Part shown: positions 52,440 through 61,593 of the stretch, piece by piece
Position numbering within the stretch: the stretch's first letter is position 1
Layout of the letters: the number at the start of each line of letters is the position of its first letter
Source: Prescottella agglutinans
GTDB taxonomy: Bacteria; Actinomycetota; Actinomycetes; Mycobacteriales; Mycobacteriaceae
DNA length: 64,000 nt
Direction of reading: 5' to 3'
Assembly: GCF_004011865.1 (NCBI RefSeq)
Contig: NZ_RKLP01000003.1
Location: forward strand, 248,001 to 312,000
Program-made: the position numbers and the translations under genes
The notes under the pieces: generated by a model
The model's database searches: none
What the model saw: the letters and a program-made list of their open reading frames with translations, nothing else
Told to the model about the DNA's origin: nothing

Positions 52440-53138
52440 GTGGCAGAAACACACGGATCGCGGGCCTCGCTCGAGAAGGATCCGCACGAGGTCGCGTCCA
52501 TGTTCGACGGCGTCGCCAAGCGGTACGACCTGACGAACACCGTCCTGTCCTTCGGCCAGGACCGCAGTTGGCGGAAGGCGACCCGCGCCGCCCTCGACCT
52601 GAAGCCGGGGGAGCGGGTCCTCGACCTCGCCGCCGGGACCGGCGTCTCCACCGTCGAACTCGGCCGCTCCGGCGCCTGGGTGGTGGCCACCGACTTCTCC
52701 AAGGGCATGCTCCAGGCCGGCGTCGGCCGCAACGTCCCGATGGTCGCCGGCGATGCGATGCACCTGCCCTACGCCGACGGCGTGTTCGACGCCGCCACCA
52801 TCTCCTTCGGCCTGCGCAACGTCTCCGACTTCGACGCCGGTCTGCGCGAGATCGCCCGGGTCACCAAGCCCGGCGGACGCCTCGTCGTGAGCGAGTTCTC
52901 CACCCCGGTGTTCGGGCCGTTCCGCAAGATCTACATGGAGTACCTGATGAAGGCGCTCCCGCAGGTCGCCCGCGCGGTCAGCAGCAATCCCGACGCCTAC
53001 GTCTACCTCGCCGAGTCGATCCGCGCGTGGCCCGCGCAGGAGGACCTCGCCAAGCGCATCGAGGCCGCCGGCTGGAGGAACGTGCAGTGGCGCAATCTCA
53101 CCGGGGGCGTCGTCGCGCTGCACCGCGCCGTTCGGTGA
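52440..53138 (+). CDS. menG: Demethylmenaquinone methyltransferase
   Basis: A 232-residue SAM-dependent UbiE/MenG-family methyltransferase that makes menaquinone from demethylmenaquinone. Motif I is [14 protein letters not shown], the family segment [26 protein letters not shown] lies at the N-terminus and [25 protein letters not shown] in the middle. GTG 52440 has TAGCGT (52426-52431) 8 bases upstream and no Shine-Dalgarno, so it is probably leaderless. It is convergent with the menJ gene with a 38-base gap. Confidence 0.94.
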   Translation: MAETHGSRASLEKDPHEVASMFDGVAKRYDLTNTVLSFGQDRSWRKATRAALDLKPGERVLDLAAGTGVSTVELGRSGAWVVATDFSKGMLQAGVGRNVPMVAGDAMHLPYADGVFDAATISFGLRNVSDFDAGLREIARVTKPGGRLVVSEFSTPVFGPFRKIYMEYLMKALPQVARAVSSNPDAYVYLAESIRAWPAQEDLAKRIEAAGWRNVQWRNLTGGVVALHRAVR

Positions 53139-53176
53139 GTTCGCCCACGATCACGCGGTGAGGCGACGCACACCGC

Positions 53177-54451
53177 TCAGCTGAACGGCGGCCGCGAATC
53201 GAGCCGCAGCGACGCCCCGCCGGACGTCCGCCACGCGCGGGCGACGGCGTCGGTGTCCTCGTCGGTGACGAGGTTGCCCATCACCCGCACCGCGACCGTC
53301 ATCATCGCGCGCGAGCGCATCGCGACCGGGCCCGACGCCGGCAGGAACCGCGCGAGGGTCAGCAGCCCCGCCAGCCGGCGCGCGATCGAGAACGCGCGGC
53401 CGTAGCGGTCCCGCAGGATCGCCGGCCACACGTCGGTGAGGTCGGCGTCGTCGAGCACCCGGGCCACCAGGCGCCCGCCCTCGAGCCCGTAGTCGATGCC
53501 CTCGCCGTTGAGCGGATTCACGCACGCCGCCGCGTCACCGATCAGCGCCCAGTTGCGGCCCGCGACGTTCGAGACGGCACCACCCATCGGCAGCAGCGCC
53601 GACGCCACCGAGTGCACCGCGCCGTCCAGCTGCCATTCGGCGCGCCGCTGCGCGACGTACAGGTCGAGCAGCGGCCGCAGCGCACCCGGCGCCGGCCGCT
53701 TGGCGGTCGCGAGCGTGCCGACGCCGATGTTCACCTCGCCGGTCCCGAGCGGGAACACCCAGCCGTAGCCGGGCTGCAGCGCGCCGGTGTCGTCGCGCAG
53801 CTCCAGGTGTGACGTGATCCACGGGTCGTCGCTGCGACCCGACGGTGCGTACGCGCGGGCGGCGACCCCGTACGCGGTGTCGCGATGCCACTCGCGGCCC
53901 AGCTGCTTGCCGAGCGTCGACCGGACACCGTCGGCGACGATCAGCTTCTCGCACGCGACCGTCTGCGTCCCGGCGGCCGTCTTCAGCGTCACCGCCCGCA
54001 CCCGGTCGCCGTCCAGCTCGACGCCGACGGCCTTGGCGCCCTGCGCCATTCGCGCGCCCGACTCGATCGCGGTGAGACGCAGCCGGTCGTCGAGCTCGGC
54101 GCGGGGGACGGCGCTGCCGACGGCCGGCAGCGTCCCGCCCGGCCACGGCAGCTGTAGTTCCCGGCCCCACCCGGTCAGTCGCAGGCCCCGGTTGACGGTG
54201 CGCTCGCGGATCCAGTCGCCCAGGCCCAGGTGGTCGAGTTCGGCGACCGCCCGCGGCGTCAGCCCGTCCCCGCACGTCTTGTCCCGGGGAAACGTCGACG
54301 CGTCGACGAGCAGGACGTCGCGGCCGTCGCGCGCGGCCCACGCCGCTGCCGCGGAACCGGCCGGACCAGCACCGACTACCAGTACTTCCGTGCTCGAGGG
54401 GAGATTCGGGGCATCGTTGGACCCTGCGGTCGGAAAATTGTCGGCCACCAC
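53177..54451 (-). CDS. menJ: Menaquinone reductase MenJ-like (geranylgeranyl reductase family flavoprotein)
   Basis: A 424-residue FAD oxidoreductase. The dinucleotide fold is VVGAGPAGSAAAAWAA (about residues 24-40), DKTCGDGLTPRAVAELDHLGL is a geranylgeranyl-reductase-family motif, and GDAAACVNPLNGEGIDYGLEGGRL is the second FAD motif. The M. tuberculosis homolog Rv0561c (MenJ) saturates one isoprene unit of menaquinone-9. Position between menG and the polyprenyl synthase matches, so the same role is likely. GTG 54451 (GTG 54448 adjacent) has GATACT just upstream and may be leaderless. Confidence 0.9.
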   Translation of the reverse strand: MVADNFPTAGSNDAPNLPSSTEVLVVGAGPAGSAAAAWAARDGRDVLLVDASTFPRDKTCGDGLTPRAVAELDHLGLGDWIRERTVNRGLRLTGWGRELQLPWPGGTLPAVGSAVPRAELDDRLRLTAIESGARMAQGAKAVGVELDGDRVRAVTLKTAAGTQTVACEKLIVADGVRSTLGKQLGREWHRDTAYGVAARAYAPSGRSDDPWITSHLELRDDTGALQPGYGWVFPLGTGEVNIGVGTLATAKRPAPGALRPLLDLYVAQRRAEWQLDGAVHSVASALLPMGGAVSNVAGRNWALIGDAAACVNPLNGEGIDYGLEGGRLVARVLDDADLTDVWPAILRDRYGRAFSIARRLAGLLTLARFLPASGPVAMRSRAMMTVAVRVMGNLVTDEDTDAVARAWRTSGGASLRLDSRPPFS

Positions 54452-54534
54452 CCCAGTATCTTCTCAGGCTGAGGGACGGCAACGCGGTGAGGGCAGGTTC
54501 GGTCCCGGCCGGTGATACCGCTAGGTTCACTACC

Positions 54535-55593
54535 GTGGTTACCGAGGCGTCACCGACTACAGGAATGAGTACTGACATCGTGAGCACTGAGGAGTCGAGG
54601 ACTGTCGTCGCCGGGGTCGATCTCGGCGACCAGCAGCTCGCGGACGTCGTGCGCGACGGGCTCGCCCGCGTCGAGGAGCTTCTGGTCAGCGAGCTGTCCG
54701 ACGGTGAGGACTTCCTCACCGAGGCGGCGCTGCACCTCGCCAAGGCCGGCGGTAAGCGGTTCCGTCCGCTGTTCACCGTCCTGACCGCGCAGCTCGGGCC
54801 CAAGGGCTCCGACCCGGCCGTCGTCACGGCGGCCACCGTCGTCGAGCTCGTGCACCTGGCGACGCTGTACCACGACGACGTCATGGACGAGGCGGCGATG
54901 CGGCGCGGTGCCCCGAGCGCGAACGCCCGGTGGGGCAACAGCATCGCGATCCTCGCCGGCGACTACCTGTTCGCGCACGCGTCGCGCCTGGTGTCGACGC
55001 TCGGCCCCGAGGCCGTCCGGATCATCGCCGAGACGTTCGCGGAGCTGGTCACCGGCCAGATGCGCGAGACGATCGGTGCGCGCGAACACCAGGACCCGGT
55101 CGAGCACTACCTCAAGGTCGTGTGGGAGAAGACCGGTTCGCTGATCGCGGCCAGCGGACGCTTCGGCGGCACCTTCTCCGGCGCCGACGCCGACCAGATC
55201 GCGCGCCTCGAGCGCCTCGGCGACGCCGTCGGCACCGCGTTCCAGATCGCCGACGACATCATCGACATCTCGTCGGCGTCCGAGCAGTCCGGCAAGACTC
55301 CGGGCACCGACCTGCGCGAGGGTGTCCACACGCTGCCCGTCCTGTACGCGCTGCGCGAGGAGGGGGCCGACGCCGATCGCCTCCGCGAGCTGCTGGCCGG
55401 ACCCGTCACCGACGACGCCGACGTCGCCGAGGCCCTGGCGCTGCTCGAGCGCTCGCCGGGCATGGCCGCGGCCAAGGCGAAGCTCGGCGAGTACGCCGAC
55501 CGGGCGCGCACCGAACTCGCACAGCTGCCGCAGGGCCCGGCCAACGAGGCGCTGGTGCGACTCGTCGGGTACACCGTCGAACGCGTCGGCTGA
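54535..55593 (+). CDS. grcC: Long-chain polyprenyl diphosphate synthase (menaquinone side chain)
   Basis: A 352-residue trans-prenyltransferase that extends allylic diphosphates with IPP. Both Asp-rich motifs are intact: HDDVMDEA (first) and DDIIDISS (second), and GGKRFRP is present near the N-terminus. Location next to menG and menJ points to the polyprenyl (probably octa- or nonaprenyl) side chain of menaquinone. GTG 54535 is chosen because TAGGTT (54522-54527) ends 7 bases upstream; ATG 54565 would be a shorter start without a ribosome site. A strong terminator follows. Confidence 0.93.
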   Translation: MVTEASPTTGMSTDIVSTEESRTVVAGVDLGDQQLADVVRDGLARVEELLVSELSDGEDFLTEAALHLAKAGGKRFRPLFTVLTAQLGPKGSDPAVVTAATVVELVHLATLYHDDVMDEAAMRRGAPSANARWGNSIAILAGDYLFAHASRLVSTLGPEAVRIIAETFAELVTGQMRETIGAREHQDPVEHYLKVVWEKTGSLIAASGRFGGTFSGADADQIARLERLGDAVGTAFQIADDIIDISSASEQSGKTPGTDLREGVHTLPVLYALREEGADADRLRELLAGPVTDDADVAEALALLERSPGMAAAKAKLGEYADRARTELAQLPQGPANEALVRLVGYTVERVG

Positions 55594-55616
55594 CCACTCG
55601 CTGAAGTAGCCTTCAC

Positions 55617-55647
55617 ACCAGCCCGGGAACCCTGTTCCCGGGCTGGT
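55617..55647 (+). terminator. 14-bp hairpin terminator after the polyprenyl synthase gene
   Basis: ACCAGCCCGGGAAC (55617-55630) pairs perfectly with 55634-55647 around loop CCT, followed by a T-rich tail (TCGTTGTCTT). It lies 24 bases after the stop and has the features of an intrinsic terminator. Confidence 0.85.
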
Positions 55648-55708
55648 TCGTTGTCTTGGAAGGAGCCGTCCCGGGTCCAGGCGACGGCGAATAGGGAAGA
55701 GGCGAGTC

Positions 55709-56614
55709 GTGCACGGTTACGCGAACGGTGCCAAGACGTTCGGCCTACTGGTCGGAATGTCGGCGTTGATCATCTTCATCGGGTCGTTGTTCCAGAACCG
55801 AAGCATCCTGATCTTCTCGATCTTCCTGGCCGTGGCGACCAACGCGTGGGCGTACTTCAACAGCGACAAGCTCGCGCTGCGCGCGATGCACGCCCAGCCC
55901 ATCACCGAGGTGCAGGCACCGGTCATCTACAAGATCGTTCGTGAGCTCGCGACCGCGGCGCACCAGCCGATGCCCCGGCTCTACATCAGCCCCACCGCGG
56001 CACCCAACGCGTTCGCGACCGGCCGCAACCCCCGGCACGCGGCCGTGTGCTGCACCAGCGGCATCCTCGACATCCTCGACGAGCGGGAACTGCGGGCCGT
56101 GCTCGGCCACGAACTGTCCCACGTCTACAACCGCGACATCCTGATCTCGTCCGTGGCCGGCGCGATGGCCGCGGTCATCTCCGGCCTGGCGAACATGGCG
56201 ATCTTCGCGAACATGTTCGGCGGTCGCGGCAACGGTCAGGGTGCCAATCCGATTGCGCTGCTTCTGGTTTCGCTGCTGGGGCCGATCGCGGCCACCGTCG
56301 TCAAGCTCGCGGTGTCCCGCTCGCGGGAGTACCAGGCCGATCAGTCCGGGGCCGAGCTGACGGGTGATCCGCTGGCCCTCGCGTCGGCGCTGCGCAAGCT
56401 CGAGCGCGGCACGCAGGCCGCGCCGCTGCCGCCGGAACCGAAGATCGCGGCGCAGTCGCACATGATGATCGCCAACCCGTTCCGCGCCGGCGACCGGGTC
56501 AGCAAGATGTTCTCCACCCACCCGCCGATGGCCGACCGCATCGCGCGTCTCGAGCGGATGGCCGGTGGCGGCCCGTCCGACGGCGGTCTCCCGCCCACCT
56601 ACCGTGAGCACTGA
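55709..56614 (+). CDS. htpX: Membrane zinc metalloprotease HtpX
   Basis: A 301-residue M48B peptidase that degrades misfolded membrane proteins. The zinc motif is HELSH ([12 protein letters not shown], about residues 134-138), with the third ligand Glu in [13 protein letters not shown]. Two N-terminal helices (residues 10-27 and 32-50) and two more after the catalytic helix fit the family. The C-terminus ([17 protein letters not shown]) is conserved. GTG 55709 has GGAAGAGG upstream at wide spacing. The position after the grcC-type gene matches mycobacteria. Confidence 0.95.
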   Translation: MHGYANGAKTFGLLVGMSALIIFIGSLFQNRSILIFSIFLAVATNAWAYFNSDKLALRAMHAQPITEVQAPVIYKIVRELATAAHQPMPRLYISPTAAPNAFATGRNPRHAAVCCTSGILDILDERELRAVLGHELSHVYNRDILISSVAGAMAAVISGLANMAIFANMFGGRGNGQGANPIALLLVSLLGPIAATVVKLAVSRSREYQADQSGAELTGDPLALASALRKLERGTQAAPLPPEPKIAAQSHMMIANPFRAGDRVSKMFSTHPPMADRIARLERMAGGGPSDGGLPPTYREH

Positions 56615-56662
56615 GGCGGCGGAGTGATGCGGCACCCACAGTGGCGCACGAGGAAACTCCGG

Positions 56663-56693
56663 TCGGATGTGGGTCCGGACCGGTCACATCCGA
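56663..56693. terminator. Inverted repeat between convergent htpX and PLD-like genes
   Basis: TCGGATGTG (56663-56671) pairs with CACATCCGA (56685-56693). The loop itself contains the palindrome GGTCCGGACC (56672-56681). It lies between two stop codons 116 bases apart and could terminate both transcripts, although no T-run follows. Confidence 0.45.
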
Positions 56694-56730
56694 ACGGAGA
56701 TTCCCTTCACATCAGGTCATATCCGGCCCG

Positions 56731-57975
56731 TCAGCTGGTGGGACGAGCGACGCTGAACACGTGCTCGAAATTCGCCGTGTACTCGTCGACCATGGCCGGC
56801 TGGTGCAGCGTGAGGGTCGCTTCGTCGTTGCGGCGCAGCGACGTGTGATTCCAGTTCTGGGAACCGGTCGTCACCCATCCTGTTGCGGTGCCCGAACTGC
56901 CGAGGTCGGCACTGCCGAGTCCGACACTGCCGTGGTCGACGACCATGTACTTCGAGTGCACGCGGCCGGGCAGTTCCGAGTCGTTCAGTGTGCGGACCTC
57001 GATGGACGGCTCGGCGGCGAGTCGCGCCGCACCCTCGGTCCCGATCGTGCCGTGGACGATCCGGACGTCGCAGCCTTCCCTGGACAACGCCACCAGTCTG
57101 TCGACGATGTCCACTCGGGTGTCGTCCATTTCCGACATCGCGACACCGATACGCGTCGACGAACCGCAGGTCAGTCCTGCCAGTTGATCGAGGACCGGGT
57201 CGCCCTCGGGGACCGGCGAGAAGTACACCTCGACCGGGCCGCCGGGCATGTCGGTGTGGATCCTGCCGAGCGTCGCCTCGGTGCGTGATTCGGCGGCCAG
57301 TTCCGTGAAGTAGCGGCCGTACGTCTCGAACAGTCGGTCGTTCCCGTCGAGCACTACCGCGTTGTTCCAGTAGGTCCTGGAGTTGACGTCGGTCAGGTTG
57401 GACGACGACTGCATGACGACGTTCCGTTTGCCGCCGGTCTCACCGAAGAGGGCGAACTTGTTGTGGTTCCCCTTCGTGCCCAAGCACGAGGACGTGTTGC
57501 CTTCGGGGGAGACGTTGCTGCACACGTGCAGCCATGACGGCTGGTTCTTGTCAGTACCCAGCGCCTGCAGAATCCTCTGGGCCGGGGGCTTGTCGTCCTG
57601 CCAGCCGTCGAGCACCATCTGGATGTCGACGCCGCGCCGCTGCGCGTCGATGATCACGTCCGCGAAGTCGTCGCCGACAGTTCCGCTGACGACGAAGTGG
57701 GCGATGCGGATCTGTGAGCCCGCCGGGGCCTGCCTGATGAGCGAACACAACTCGGCCATGATCGCCGCCGGGTCGCCGGACACCGGATCGTTGAAGACAG
57801 CTTTGGTCTGCACCGGGGTGGTGTCGGACAAGGTGCACGCCTTCATCGGATCCACGGGCTGGCCCGTCCCAGGGGCGAGGGATCCGAGGCCGGCAGCCGC
57901 GGCGGTGGCACCGCCAGAAGCCAGGAGAATTGTCGCGATACCCACGGTGGCCAGGAGCTTCGATGACCTGATCAA
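56731..57975 (-). CDS. Secreted phospholipase D-like protein
   Basis: A 414-residue exported protein with a Sec signal (residues 1 to about 35, ending ATAAAA). It has two HKD-type repeats: NHNKFALFG, in which the Asp is replaced by Gly, and VHSKYMVVD, which is complete. SSNLTD and TGSQNWN follow each repeat, as usual for PLD domains. Activity may be on phospholipid or nucleic acid. I place the start at TTG 57975 because AAGGA lies 7 bases upstream and a signal peptide follows at once; the frame is open to 58218 but does not look coding. Confidence 0.82.
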   Translation of the reverse strand: MIRSSKLLATVGIATILLASGGATAAAAGLGSLAPGTGQPVDPMKACTLSDTTPVQTKAVFNDPVSGDPAAIMAELCSLIRQAPAGSQIRIAHFVVSGTVGDDFADVIIDAQRRGVDIQMVLDGWQDDKPPAQRILQALGTDKNQPSWLHVCSNVSPEGNTSSCLGTKGNHNKFALFGETGGKRNVVMQSSSNLTDVNSRTYWNNAVVLDGNDRLFETYGRYFTELAAESRTEATLGRIHTDMPGGPVEVYFSPVPEGDPVLDQLAGLTCGSSTRIGVAMSEMDDTRVDIVDRLVALSREGCDVRIVHGTIGTEGAARLAAEPSIEVRTLNDSELPGRVHSKYMVVDHGSVGLGSADLGSSGTATGWVTTGSQNWNHTSLRRNDEATLTLHQPAMVDEYTANFEHVFSVARPTS

Positions 57976-58284
57976 GAGCTGTTCCTTCGAAATCGACAAG
58001 CCTGAAATGGCGGGTCGATCTTCGGCATCGGCTGGAAACGGGGGCTGTCGATCCGGTGAAGTGTCGCGGTCCTGTCGGGTAACTGTGAACCCCGCGACGC
58101 CGCACTCCGTTTCACGGGCGGCTGCGAGCACCCATTCGTTCCGCCGTGGACCGGTGGCTCGCCACGGACCCGTCCTCCTGGAACGGGTCCGTGGCGACGG
58201 GCGCACGCCTCGCGACAATCGGGAGTGGTTGCGCCACAGGTTGGCGGGGTCGGCGCGGTCGTCGCCGCGGTTCCCGCCGAGGTA
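57976..58284. other. Intergenic region with yajQ terminator
   Basis: No gene is seen in these 309 bases. CGCCACGGACCCGT (58160-58173) pairs perfectly with 58183-58196 (14 bp, 9-base loop) and is the probable terminator of yajQ, whose minus-strand stop is at 58285. The remaining part, 57976-58159, should hold the promoter of the PLD-like gene; TTCACA and GACACT about 18 bases apart on the minus strand are weak candidates. Confidence 0.55.
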
Positions 58285-58776
58285 CTAGCGGTAGTTGACG
58301 AACTGCAGGGCGATCCCGAAATCCTCGCCCTTGAGCAGCGAGATGACGGCCTGCAGGTCGTCACGCTTCTTGCTGCTCACGCGCAGTTCCTCGCCCTGGA
58401 TCTGCGCCTTGACGCCCTTGGGGCCCTCGTCGCGGATCTTCTTCGAGATCTTCTTGGCGTTCTCGCTGCTGATGCCCTGGACCAGGGAGCCGCTCAGCTT
58501 GTAGATCTTGCCGGACTGCGCCGGCTCGCCGGCGTCGAACGCCTTGAGCGAGATGTCGCGGCGGATCAGCTTCTCCTTGAACACGTCGAGGGCGGCGGTG
58601 AGACGCTCCTCGGTGTCGGCGGTCAGCGTGATGGTCTCCTCGCCGGACCATTCGATGCTCGCCCCGGTGTTGCGGAAGTCGAACCGGGTGCCCAGCTCCT
58701 TCGCAGCCTGATGCAGAGCGTTGTCCACCTCTTGACGATCAACCTTGCTCACCACATCGAAGGACGAATCAGCCAC
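58285..58776 (-). CDS. yajQ: YajQ-family nucleotide-binding protein
   Basis: A 163-residue protein matching the whole YajQ family: [34 protein letters not shown] at the start and [33 protein letters not shown] at the end. Some members bind cyclic di-GMP and act in regulation; others bind nucleic acid. No DNA partner is suggested here. ATG 58776 follows AGGAGTG. The gene is conserved at this place in mycobacteria (Rv0566c). Confidence 0.94.
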   Translation of the reverse strand: MADSSFDVVSKVDRQEVDNALHQAAKELGTRFDFRNTGASIEWSGEETITLTADTEERLTAALDVFKEKLIRRDISLKAFDAGEPAQSGKIYKLSGSLVQGISSENAKKISKKIRDEGPKGVKAQIQGEELRVSSKKRDDLQAVISLLKGEDFGIALQFVNYR

Positions 58777-58942
58777 TGCACACTCCTGAATTCTTGGCGG
58801 TAGACCCCACCCGGACAGCGGTGGGTAGCCCTGACGCTATCGGGTCGCTACCCCCCGTATCCACCCGGTTTGCGTATCTGGGGGGACTTCGATGTATTCT
58901 TCGATAGGCGTCAGAGCGAGCAAGATACTCTGGGCGCAGCCT

Positions 58943-59025
58943 GGCAGATTGCCCGAGCGGCCAATGGGAGCGGACTGTAAATCCGTCGGCTTATGCCTAC
59001 GTAGGTTCGAATCCTACATCTGCCA
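58943..59025 (+). tRNA. tRNA-Tyr (GTA)
   Basis: Acceptor strands GGCAGAT (58943-58949) and ATCTGCC (59018-59024) pair with discriminator A at 59025. The anticodon GTA is at 58977-58979 in the loop between CGGA and TCCG. The long variable arm and 83-base length are those of a class II tRNA, as expected for bacterial Tyr. The T-arm has GGTTCGAATCC. CCA is not encoded. TACTCT (58926-58931) is a possible -10. Confidence 0.95.
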
Positions 59026-59029
59026 CACA

Positions 59030-59062
59030 TTCAGCCCCGACCTTGAAAAGGTCGGGGCTGAA
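59030..59062 (+). terminator. Intrinsic terminator after tRNA-Tyr
   Basis: TTCAGCCCCGACCTT (59030-59044) pairs perfectly with 59048-59062 around loop GAA, followed by CTGTTTTC. It begins 5 bases after the tRNA. Confidence 0.88.
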
Positions 59063-59231
59063 CTGTTTTCGGGGTTCTTCTCCCTCCGCTCCGCGGCTGC
59101 GGGCGGGCTGCGATCCGTCCCACTGGGCGAGACCGGGTGGTCTTTCGGGCCCGGCGGCTCTTTAACGTCCGGCGAGAGTGGCGTCCGTCACAAGGCGGGC
59201 GCGCCGGACGCGCGAAGGAGCCGATTCCCCG

Positions 59232-60737
59232 ATGACAGGTCTGATCAATGCGAACGAGACGGTGAAGCACCCCGGACGGCTGTTCATCGGCGGCGAATGG
59301 GTCGAGCCGTCGACGCCCGCCCGGTTCGACGTCGTCAACCCGGCCACCGAGGACGTGTTCCTCACCGTCGCCGAGGCCGACGCGCAGGACGTCTCGCGTG
59401 CCGTCGACGCCGCCCGGGCGGCGTTCGATCGCGGCCCGTGGGCACGCATGACGCACGCCGAGCGCGCCCCGTACATCCACGCGATCGGTGCCGCCATCCG
59501 GGACCGCAGCGCCGAACTCGGCCGGATCTGGACCAGCGAGATGGGAATCCTCGCCGCGGTGTCCACGTATGCGTCGGCGCAGTCCGGCGACGTCTTCGAC
59601 TACTACGCGGGCCTCGCCGACAGCTACGAGTGGGTCGAACGGCACCGGCCCAGCTCGGGTAACGGTGTCGGCCTGCTCGTCCGCGAGCCGGTCGGTGTGG
59701 TCGCCGCGATCATCCCGTGGAACAGCCCGCTGGGCCTCATCGCCAACAAGGTCGCCCCGGCGCTCATCGCGGGCTGCACCGTCGTCGTGAAGGCCTCGCC
59801 CGAGGCCCCGGGTGCCGCGTACGTCTTCGCGGAGATCGTCGAGGCGTGCGGCCTGCCCGCCGGCGTCGTCAACGTCGTCACGGCCGAGCGGGAGGTGTCG
59901 GAGCTGGTGGTCCGCAACCCCGGCATCGACAAGGTCACGTTCACCGGCTCCACCGCGGCCGGGCGCCGGATCGCGTCGCTGTGCGGTGAGCGGATCGCCC
60001 GCTGCACGCTCGAGCTCGGTGGCAAGTCCGCCGGCGTCATCCTCGACGACTACGACCTCGCGACGGCCGCGCAGTCCATCGCCCAGTCGGCGCGGCTCAT
60101 GACCGGCCAGGTGTGTGCGTCGCTCACCCGCATCGTCGTCAGCCGCCCCCGCCACGACGAGTTCGTCGACGCCCTCGGCGCCGCGATGTCCGCGATCCGG
60201 GTCGGCGACCCGTTCGACCCCGAGACCGAGATGGGCCCGCTGGCGATGTCGCGGCAGCTCGACAAGGTCGAGGGCCTCATCGCGAAGGGCTGCGAGGAGG
60301 GTGCGAGGCTCGTGGCCGGCGGCCGCCGGCCCGCGAACCTCGAGCGCGGCTTCTTCATCGAGCCGACGGTGTTCGGCAACGTCGACAACAACTCCACCAT
60401 CGCCCGTGAGGAGATCTTCGGGCCCGTCGTGAGCGTGATCGCGGCCGACGACGAGAACCACGCCGTCGACATCGCGAACGACACGATCTACGGCCTCAAC
60501 GCGTCCGTGTTCACGAATGACATCGAGCGGGCGTGGGCGGTCTCGCGGCAGCTGCGGTCCGGCACCGTCGGTCACAACGGGTTCCGGACCGATTTCGGCA
60601 TCGCATTCGGCGGGTTCAAGCAGTCCGGCATAGGTCGCGAGGGCGGCCTGGACGGCCTCCAGCCGTATCTCGAGGCCAAGACGGTGCTCCTGGACTCGAT
60701 GCCCGCGAGCGCGGAGAAGGTGGACAACCTGCGGTGA
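59232..60737 (+). CDS. NAD(P)-dependent aldehyde dehydrogenase
   Basis: A 501-residue ALDH-superfamily enzyme that oxidises an aldehyde to a carboxylate. The conserved Asn is in IIPWNSPL, the cofactor motif is TFTGSTAAGRRI, the general base Glu is in TLELGGKSAGV and the nucleophilic Cys is in TGQVCASLTR (near residue 295). EEIFGPVVSV and GGFKQSGIGREGG close the fold. The sequence is of the general type with no clue to substrate. ATG 59232 follows AAGGAG at 11 bases. It is a lone gene between tRNA genes with its own terminator. Confidence 0.93.
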   Translation: MTGLINANETVKHPGRLFIGGEWVEPSTPARFDVVNPATEDVFLTVAEADAQDVSRAVDAARAAFDRGPWARMTHAERAPYIHAIGAAIRDRSAELGRIWTSEMGILAAVSTYASAQSGDVFDYYAGLADSYEWVERHRPSSGNGVGLLVREPVGVVAAIIPWNSPLGLIANKVAPALIAGCTVVVKASPEAPGAAYVFAEIVEACGLPAGVVNVVTAEREVSELVVRNPGIDKVTFTGSTAAGRRIASLCGERIARCTLELGGKSAGVILDDYDLATAAQSIAQSARLMTGQVCASLTRIVVSRPRHDEFVDALGAAMSAIRVGDPFDPETEMGPLAMSRQLDKVEGLIAKGCEEGARLVAGGRRPANLERGFFIEPTVFGNVDNNSTIAREEIFGPVVSVIAADDENHAVDIANDTIYGLNASVFTNDIERAWAVSRQLRSGTVGHNGFRTDFGIAFGGFKQSGIGREGGLDGLQPYLEAKTVLLDSMPASAEKVDNLR

Positions 60738-60757
60738 CCAGGTCGACGACCTGCTGA

Positions 60758-60797
60758 TCCCGGACTCCCTCGCCCCCGGTGGCGGGGGAGTCCGGGA
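60758..60797 (+). terminator. 17-bp near-perfect hairpin after the aldehyde dehydrogenase gene
   Basis: TCCCGGACTCCCTCGCC (60758-60774) pairs with 60781-60797 at 16 of 17 positions plus one G-T wobble, with a 6-base loop. It begins 20 bases after the stop. The T-run is absent. Confidence 0.75.
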
Positions 60798-61081
60798 GGA
60801 GCGGACGCGGATGCCGCGCCGCGTCCTCGAACGTCCCGGTGCTCGCGAATTTCCGCATTTCTCGTCCGGCCTGCCGGCGAAATCCCAGGTAGACGGGGTG
60901 ATCGGCGTCGTCCATCGGCTCGATGTGGTCGCCGGCGTCGCCACGGCCCGGTCGGCGATGCGCGCGCCACCCACCTGAGAAGGCTGGATTTACCCGGTCT
61001 GACCTGCAAATTTGGTGCTGGCGCGAAGGTCTGTGTAATCTTCTGGAGGCTTCAGCGCGCAGAGATGCGCAGGATAGCCAC
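60798..61081 (+). promoter_or_regulatory. Intergenic region with promoter for the tRNA-Thr/tRNA-Met/rpmG unit
   Basis: No gene is supported here. TTGGTG (61012-61017) and TAATCT (61036-61041) are 18 bases apart and form the best promoter, with transcription expected from about 61048 into tRNA-Thr at 61082. Confidence 0.55.
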
Positions 61082-61154
61082 GCCCCCTTAGCTCAGTCGG
61101 CAGAGCGTTTCCATGGTAAGGAAAAGGTCGACGGTTCGATTCCGTCAGGGGGCT
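61082..61154 (+). tRNA. tRNA-Thr (GGT)
   Basis: Acceptor strands GCCCCCT (61082-61088) and AGGGGGC (61147-61153) pair, with discriminator T. The anticodon stem TTTCC/GGAAA encloses the loop ATGGTAA with anticodon GGT at 61115-61117. D-arm GCTC...GAGC and T-loop TTCGATT are normal. CCA is not encoded. Confidence 0.95.
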
Positions 61155-61199
61155 CGCTGGATTGTGGTGTCGCCAGATTCGCGCGACACTCGACACCGA

Positions 61200-61272
61200 G
61201 GCGGTGTAGCTCAGTTGGTAGAGCAAACGACTCATAATCGTTGTGTCGCCGGTTCAAGTCCGGCCATCGCTA
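61200..61272 (+). tRNA. tRNA-Met (CAT)
   Basis: Acceptor strands GGCGGTG (61200-61206) and CATCGCT (61265-61271) pair with two G-T wobbles, one at the first pair, and discriminator A. The stem AACGA/TCGTT encloses CTCATAA with anticodon CAT at 61233-61235. The D-arm GCTCAGTTGGTAGAGC and absence of initiator features (no run of three G-C pairs in the anticodon stem) indicate elongator Met. Confidence 0.93.
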
Positions 61273-61335
61273 CACAAGACGAATGATCCACCCTGATCGT
61301 TTCATGATCAGATTCACGCGAAAGAAGGCGTCCCC

Positions 61336-61503
61336 GTGGCCTCCTCGACTGACGTTCGGCCGAAGATCACCTTGGCCTGTGAGGTGTGCAAGCACCGCAA
61401 CTACATCACCAAGAAGAACCGCCGCAACGACCCCGATCGCCTCGAGCTGAAGAAGTTCTGCCCGAACTGCGGAACCCACCAGTCGCACCGCGAGTCCAAG
61501 TAG
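61336..61503 (+). CDS. rpmG: 50S ribosomal protein L33, zinc-ribbon form
   Basis: A 55-residue basic ribosomal protein with two CxxC pairs (CEVC and CPNC) that bind zinc, so it is the C+ form used when zinc is sufficient. The sequence [45 protein letters not shown] is canonical. GTG 61336 follows AAGAAGG. It lies just after tRNA-Met and before hadA, the conserved mycobacterial order. Confidence 0.97.
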   Translation: MASSTDVRPKITLACEVCKHRNYITKKNRRNDPDRLELKKFCPNCGTHQSHRESK

Positions 61504-61525
61504 TTTCTCGGAGTCGGCGCTCGCG

Positions 61526-61555
61526 CGTTAGGTTCACTGTCACACTGCCCTAACG
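61526..61555. repeat. 7-bp inverted repeat between rpmG and hadA
   Basis: CGTTAGG (61526-61532) and CCTAACG (61549-61555) are perfect inverted repeats with 16 bases between. It lies 22 bases after the rpmG stop and 38 bases before the hadA start. It may be an operator for the mycolate dehydratase genes or a weak rpmG terminator. Confidence 0.4.
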
Positions 61556-61593
61556 GAAGTTGTTGCGTCTAGCAGGGCAGGGGAGATTTCGCT

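Noticed and set aside
60616-60915. A 99-residue minus-strand frame after the aldehyde dehydrogenase gene
   Set aside because: It overlaps the 3' coding end and a hairpin terminator, lacks a ribosome site and has no homology I recognise.
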